Shown piece by piece: positions 6,150-8,649 of a stretch of DNA of 8,649 nt. This DNA is from Candidatus Omnitrophota bacterium (lineage in GTDB: Bacteria > Omnitrophota > Gorgyraeia > Gygaellales > Profunditerraquicolaceae), in assembly GCA_028717055.1 (NCBI GenBank), contig JAQUOO010000049.1:1-8649 (forward strand). The letters are read 5' to 3'. Position 1 is the first letter of the stretch; each line of letters opens with the position of its first letter. Position numbers and translations under genes: made by a program. Below the pieces are notes generated by a model. It saw nothing but the letters and a program-made list of their open reading frames with translations, searched no databases and was not told the origin of the DNA.

Positions 6150-6938
6150 CTAAAATCCATACGCCAGGCCAACGCTCATTGCTGTTTCGTCTATAAACCT
6201 GCCTTCTATGTTCAATTTAAAACTCTCCCCGAGATTCCAATCCATCCCTGTGAATACGCCCACATTATAAGCTGCGCCGAATACTAAATTGTTCCACCGG
6301 TGAGGATCATTAGGGCTTTTCTGGTCCAGCCTTAAGTCAGAGTATCTTGCGCCCAGATACGGCGTAAAATTCGCGATTTTTCCGGCAATATAAGGAGCTA
6401 CATGCCACTCCTGTATCCTGCAGTTAGTATATTTTGCGCTGGCAACCGCGCCCGTATTGACATTAACAGCGCTAAAATTTAAATCCAGGTCGGTTGTAAG
6501 ATATTGCACGTCGCACCCGACAATCCAGCCCTTCTTTATTTCATGGGCAATTTTAAATCCCGCGCCATAAAGAAAAGAATCTTTTGAGGAAAGGTTTTCA
6601 TCGACGGCCTTTGTATCTCCGGTGTAAACATCCCCCTTGAAATTATAATTGGCGGCTCCCAATTTTAAATATACATCCATAGAATCAAATAAGCCGTAAG
6701 AAATCTTGGCTAAAGTATTACGGCCCCTGGTTATTTTAAAATTTACCGGCCTATCGGCGTTATGGCCGGGAGGACGGGTTGCTTTTTTAAAATCCAAATC
6801 TGTATTAAAAATATAGGACCATTCCGCTTCTGCCGCGATCTTGCCTTTGCCTTGCGTTTCAGGGCTTCCCACGCTGGCAGCTTGAGCAGTAATATCCGCC
6901 ATCGCCAACAGGCTTATCAAAATAAATATTTTCTTCAT
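6150..6938 (-). CDS. Outer-membrane beta-barrel protein
   Basis: 262 residues. Residues 1-20 are a signal peptide (MKKIFILISLLAMADITAQA), and the mature protein starts near ASVGSPETQGKGK. The rest alternates polar and hydrophobic residues in strand-length blocks with turns rich in Asn, Asp and Gly (for example TLAKISYGLFDSMDVYLKLG and WHVAPYIAGKIANFTPYLGA), and ends SVGLAYGF with the terminal Phe typical of barrels inserted by the BAM complex. The size suits a small barrel of about 8 to 12 strands; I cannot tell a porin from an OmpA/OmpW-like protein. The gene lies 31 bases after the ClC gene. The ATG is clear from the signal peptide, but the nearest purine-rich site, AGAAGGG, is about 15 bases upstream and sits in a tiny AGAA/TTCT hairpin, so translation may be modest or coupled. 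Confidence 0.8.
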   Translation of the reverse strand: MKKIFILISLLAMADITAQAASVGSPETQGKGKIAAEAEWSYIFNTDLDFKKATRPPGHNADRPVNFKITRGRNTLAKISYGLFDSMDVYLKLGAANYNFKGDVYTGDTKAVDENLSSKDSFLYGAGFKIAHEIKKGWIVGCDVQYLTTDLDLNFSAVNVNTGAVASAKYTNCRIQEWHVAPYIAGKIANFTPYLGARYSDLRLDQKSPNDPHRWNNLVFGAAYNVGVFTGMDWNLGESFKLNIEGRFIDETAMSVGLAYGF

Positions 6939-6969
6939 ATATAAACCGAAGAACCCTTCTATAGTTTTT

Positions 6970-8313
6970 TTACTTCGCCTTACGAAACATTCTGATTATC
7001 TTTAAAATAGTCCCCGTAAGGCTTTTCTTGCGAGGATTGGCTTGCGCAAGCACCCCTTCAATTTCTTTCCCGGTTTCCACATTAATAGATGAAGATTTTT
7101 TCATGGAAAGCACCTGCGAAGGATACACGCTTCTATGCCCTGTCATAAGAAAACTTATAACACAGGCAATCGTGGCATAAGGCGCTATAGTCGTTCCGAA
7201 TAATTCCATAGCCATGATACTCGCTGCAATCGGCGTATTGGCTGCCCCGGCAAGAAGGCTCACTAAACCAATAGCCGCGAAAGTGGCTGTATCCAAACCT
7301 GCGAGCGACGCAAATAGAGTTCCGGCAGATGATCCTACAAAAAAGATAGGCGTAACTATGCCTCCGCTTCCGCCAAAACTAAGAGTTATAGCGGTAAAAA
7401 TACTTTTTACAGGAAAAGCGTACCATGCTGTTTTGATACCGCTCAAAGACTGTTCTATTGTATCCAACCCAAGCCCAAGATATTGTTTTGAAAATATGAA
7501 TGTAAGAGCTATTAAGGCGATGCCTCCGATTACCCCTTTTAGCGGCGCCCACAGTTGTATCCGCTTAGATAATCTATCCCCGAATTTCAACATCTCGATA
7601 AGAATCAATGAACAGAATCCGAAGAACATACCGCCCATAACGACCTTGATAAAAAATTGATTAGTGAACACAGGTACCAGAGTTATTGGGTGATAAAAGT
7701 ACGTTACCCCGAATAATATTGAGATATGATAGCTAATTATGCCCGCTATAAATGAAGGCAATAGCACATCATACAGAATCGCGCCGACAAAAAGAACTTC
7801 TACGCCGAATATGGCACCAGCTATCGGAGTTCCGAATACCGAAGCAAAACCCGCGCTTATGCCACAAATAACAAGTTTCCTGCGGTCATTGTTATCAAAT
7901 CTAAAAATATCGGCGAAGACGGATGAAAGGCCGGCGCCTATTTGGGCGCACGGGCCCTCTTTGCCTACTGAACCGCCTAATGCTATAGTAATAACAGTAG
8001 CTACCAGCTTTACCGGGACAACTACAGCTTTTATTTTGCCTGAATTTTTATGGATCGCCTCGATAACCTTCTCCGTGCCATGGCCTTGGGCATCAGGCGC
8101 CAAATACTTAATCATTAAAGCGCTTAGGAATAATCCGGCGGGAAGCAAAAGAAAATAGTATTGATAATTACCGCTCATTTTCGTGCTCCAAACAAGCAGC
8201 TTTAGGAATATAGCCGTGGAGAGTCCTACTATTATTCCCGTAATGGCGGCCAGAAAAACCCATTTAATGACACTTATAAATAAAATAGTCTCTTCTTTTA
8301 ATCTTCTTCTCAT
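6970..8313 (-). CDS. ClC-family chloride channel or transporter
   Basis: A 447-residue inner-membrane protein with the ClC helix pattern and no recognisable C-terminal CBS domains. Signature motifs in order: GHGTE at 77-81 (place of GSGIP), GGSVGKEGP at 113-121 with gating Glu119, FGTPIAGAIFGVEV at 160-173, GGSGGIVTPIFF at 314-325, and GHRSVYPSQ at 392-400 with Tyr397 as the likely inner-gate tyrosine. Against E. coli ClcA, whose IIEE contains the internal proton glutamate Glu203, this protein has VEV: Glu172 matches Glu202 and Val173 replaces Glu203. That residue pattern is known in ClC chloride channels, so proton coupling may be absent or altered. ClC proteins form dimers and move chloride or other anions, for example in acid resistance or volume control. 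The ATG at 8313 starts at the first helix but has no clear ribosome binding site. It heads the tightly packed group down to the autotransporter. Confidence 0.92.
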   Translation of the reverse strand: MRRRLKEETILFISVIKWVFLAAITGIIVGLSTAIFLKLLVWSTKMSGNYQYYFLLLPAGLFLSALMIKYLAPDAQGHGTEKVIEAIHKNSGKIKAVVVPVKLVATVITIALGGSVGKEGPCAQIGAGLSSVFADIFRFDNNDRRKLVICGISAGFASVFGTPIAGAIFGVEVLFVGAILYDVLLPSFIAGIISYHISILFGVTYFYHPITLVPVFTNQFFIKVVMGGMFFGFCSLILIEMLKFGDRLSKRIQLWAPLKGVIGGIALIALTFIFSKQYLGLGLDTIEQSLSGIKTAWYAFPVKSIFTAITLSFGGSGGIVTPIFFVGSSAGTLFASLAGLDTATFAAIGLVSLLAGAANTPIAASIMAMELFGTTIAPYATIACVISFLMTGHRSVYPSQVLSMKKSSSINVETGKEIEGVLAQANPRKKSLTGTILKIIRMFRKAK

Positions 8314-8353
8314 TATTTACCGGTTTCTATTCTGCGGATCATACAAGTGCTCT

Positions 8354-8359
8354 ATTATA
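8354..8359 (-). promoter_or_regulatory. Possible -10 element upstream of the ClC gene
   Basis: A perfect TATAAT on the minus strand lies about 40 bases before the ClC ATG, in the 101-base gap after the NifX-like gene. No -35 match is found at 16 to 18 bases and there is no TG extension. It is a single hexamer in the right place and nothing more. Confidence 0.3.
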
Positions 8360-8414
8360 ACGCCTCATCCTTATGTTCGGCGCTTCAGGAAACTACCGCA
8401 ATTTCCAGGAGACG

Positions 8415-8649
8415 CTAATGACATCCATGTTGCGCGCAGGCATTTTGGGCGGTTATCTCTTCTAGCTTGTTATCTTTATACCCCTTGATTATTTCGGCTG
8501 CTGTTTCGCCGGCAGCCAGAAATGCCCTAATGTTGGCTTCCTTTAATTTCTGCACCGCTCTCAAGCCCATACCCCGGCAGACAACCACATCTATAGACGA
8601 AGCACCGAATACGCCTATAGGACGACACATCCCTTGAGAATGATGTACG
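8415..8649 (-). CDS. NifX/NifB-type Fe-Mo cofactor domain protein, 3' part (runs off the right edge)
   Basis: The frame is open to the window edge, giving at least 78 residues; the ATG at 8630 is probably internal, because the upstream codons encode HHSQG, which continues a family-like HHSxGMC motif. The visible part reads HHSQGMCRP, then SIDVVVCRGMGLRAVQKLKEANIRAFLA, then KLEEITAQNACAQHGCH. The core CRGMGxRAVxxLxEAxI and the Cys/His-rich tail are characteristic of the dinitrogenase iron-molybdenum cofactor domain (NifX, NifY, NifB C-terminus and many stand-alone archaeal and bacterial relatives). Stand-alone members bind or carry iron-sulfur or metal clusters and are common in organisms without nitrogenase, so nitrogen fixation should not be assumed. 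It ends 101 bases before the ClC gene and may belong to a different transcript. Confidence 0.8.
   Translation of the reverse strand, partial: VHHSQGMCRPIGVFGASSIDVVVCRGMGLRAVQKLKEANIRAFLAAGETAAEIIKGYKDNKLEEITAQNACAQHGCH

Noticed and set aside
8377..8414. Inverted segments after the NifX-like gene (GGAAA/TTTCC, GCGCC/GGCGT) as a terminator
   Set aside because: Stems are short, loops are 9 to 14 bases, and no T run follows.
1..8649. CRISPR, mobile element, phage or defence system
   Set aside because: No spaced direct repeats, transposase or integrase motifs, terminal inverted repeats or tRNA-end duplications were seen on reading both strands.

Overview
All supported genes in this window lie on the minus strand, so transcription runs from the right end to the left. 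Signal peptides, two outer-membrane beta-barrel proteins with C-terminal Phe, a lipoprotein signal and a Spy/CpxP-like periplasmic protein point to a diderm (Gram-negative) bacterium of moderate-to-low GC. The mix of a NifX/NifB-like cluster-binding protein, a short ClC, OMPs beginning with a 'VGSPETQGKGK'-type mature end and an autotransporter would suit an uncultured lineage such as Omnitrophota. That placement is an impression from protein style, not a result.

In order of transcription: (1) 8649-8415, the 3' part of a NifX/NifB-type Fe-Mo cofactor domain protein, cut by the window edge. (2) 8313-6970, a ClC-family chloride channel/transporter. (3) 6938-6150, a small outer-membrane beta-barrel protein. 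(4) 6107-5604, a four-helix membrane protein of no known function. (5) 5536-4787, 2,3-bisphosphoglycerate-dependent phosphoglycerate mutase (gpmA), which appears to start with a rare ATT codon. (6) 4730-1776, a large autotransporter. (7) 1718-873, a secreted alpha/beta-hydrolase lipoprotein. (8) 322 bases without a recognisable gene, holding a near-perfect sigma70 promoter. (9) 550-89, a Spy/CpxP-like periplasmic protein. (10) from 92 off the left edge, the start of another secreted protein, coupled to (9) by an ATGA overlap.

Genes 2 to 6 are packed with gaps of about 2 to 70 bases and no convincing terminator between them, so they could share a transcript. All but gpmA act in the cell envelope. 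gpmA is a glycolytic housekeeping enzyme and is the odd member. Genes 9 and 10 form a separate unit with their own promoter.

I found no RNA genes, CRISPR array, insertion sequence, integrase or defence-like system. The points most worth a second look are the ATT start of gpmA together with a 16-codon ORF ending one base before it, the unassigned N-terminal half of the autotransporter passenger, the ClC protein lacking the usual internal proton glutamate, and the promoter/palindrome-rich gap at 551-872.
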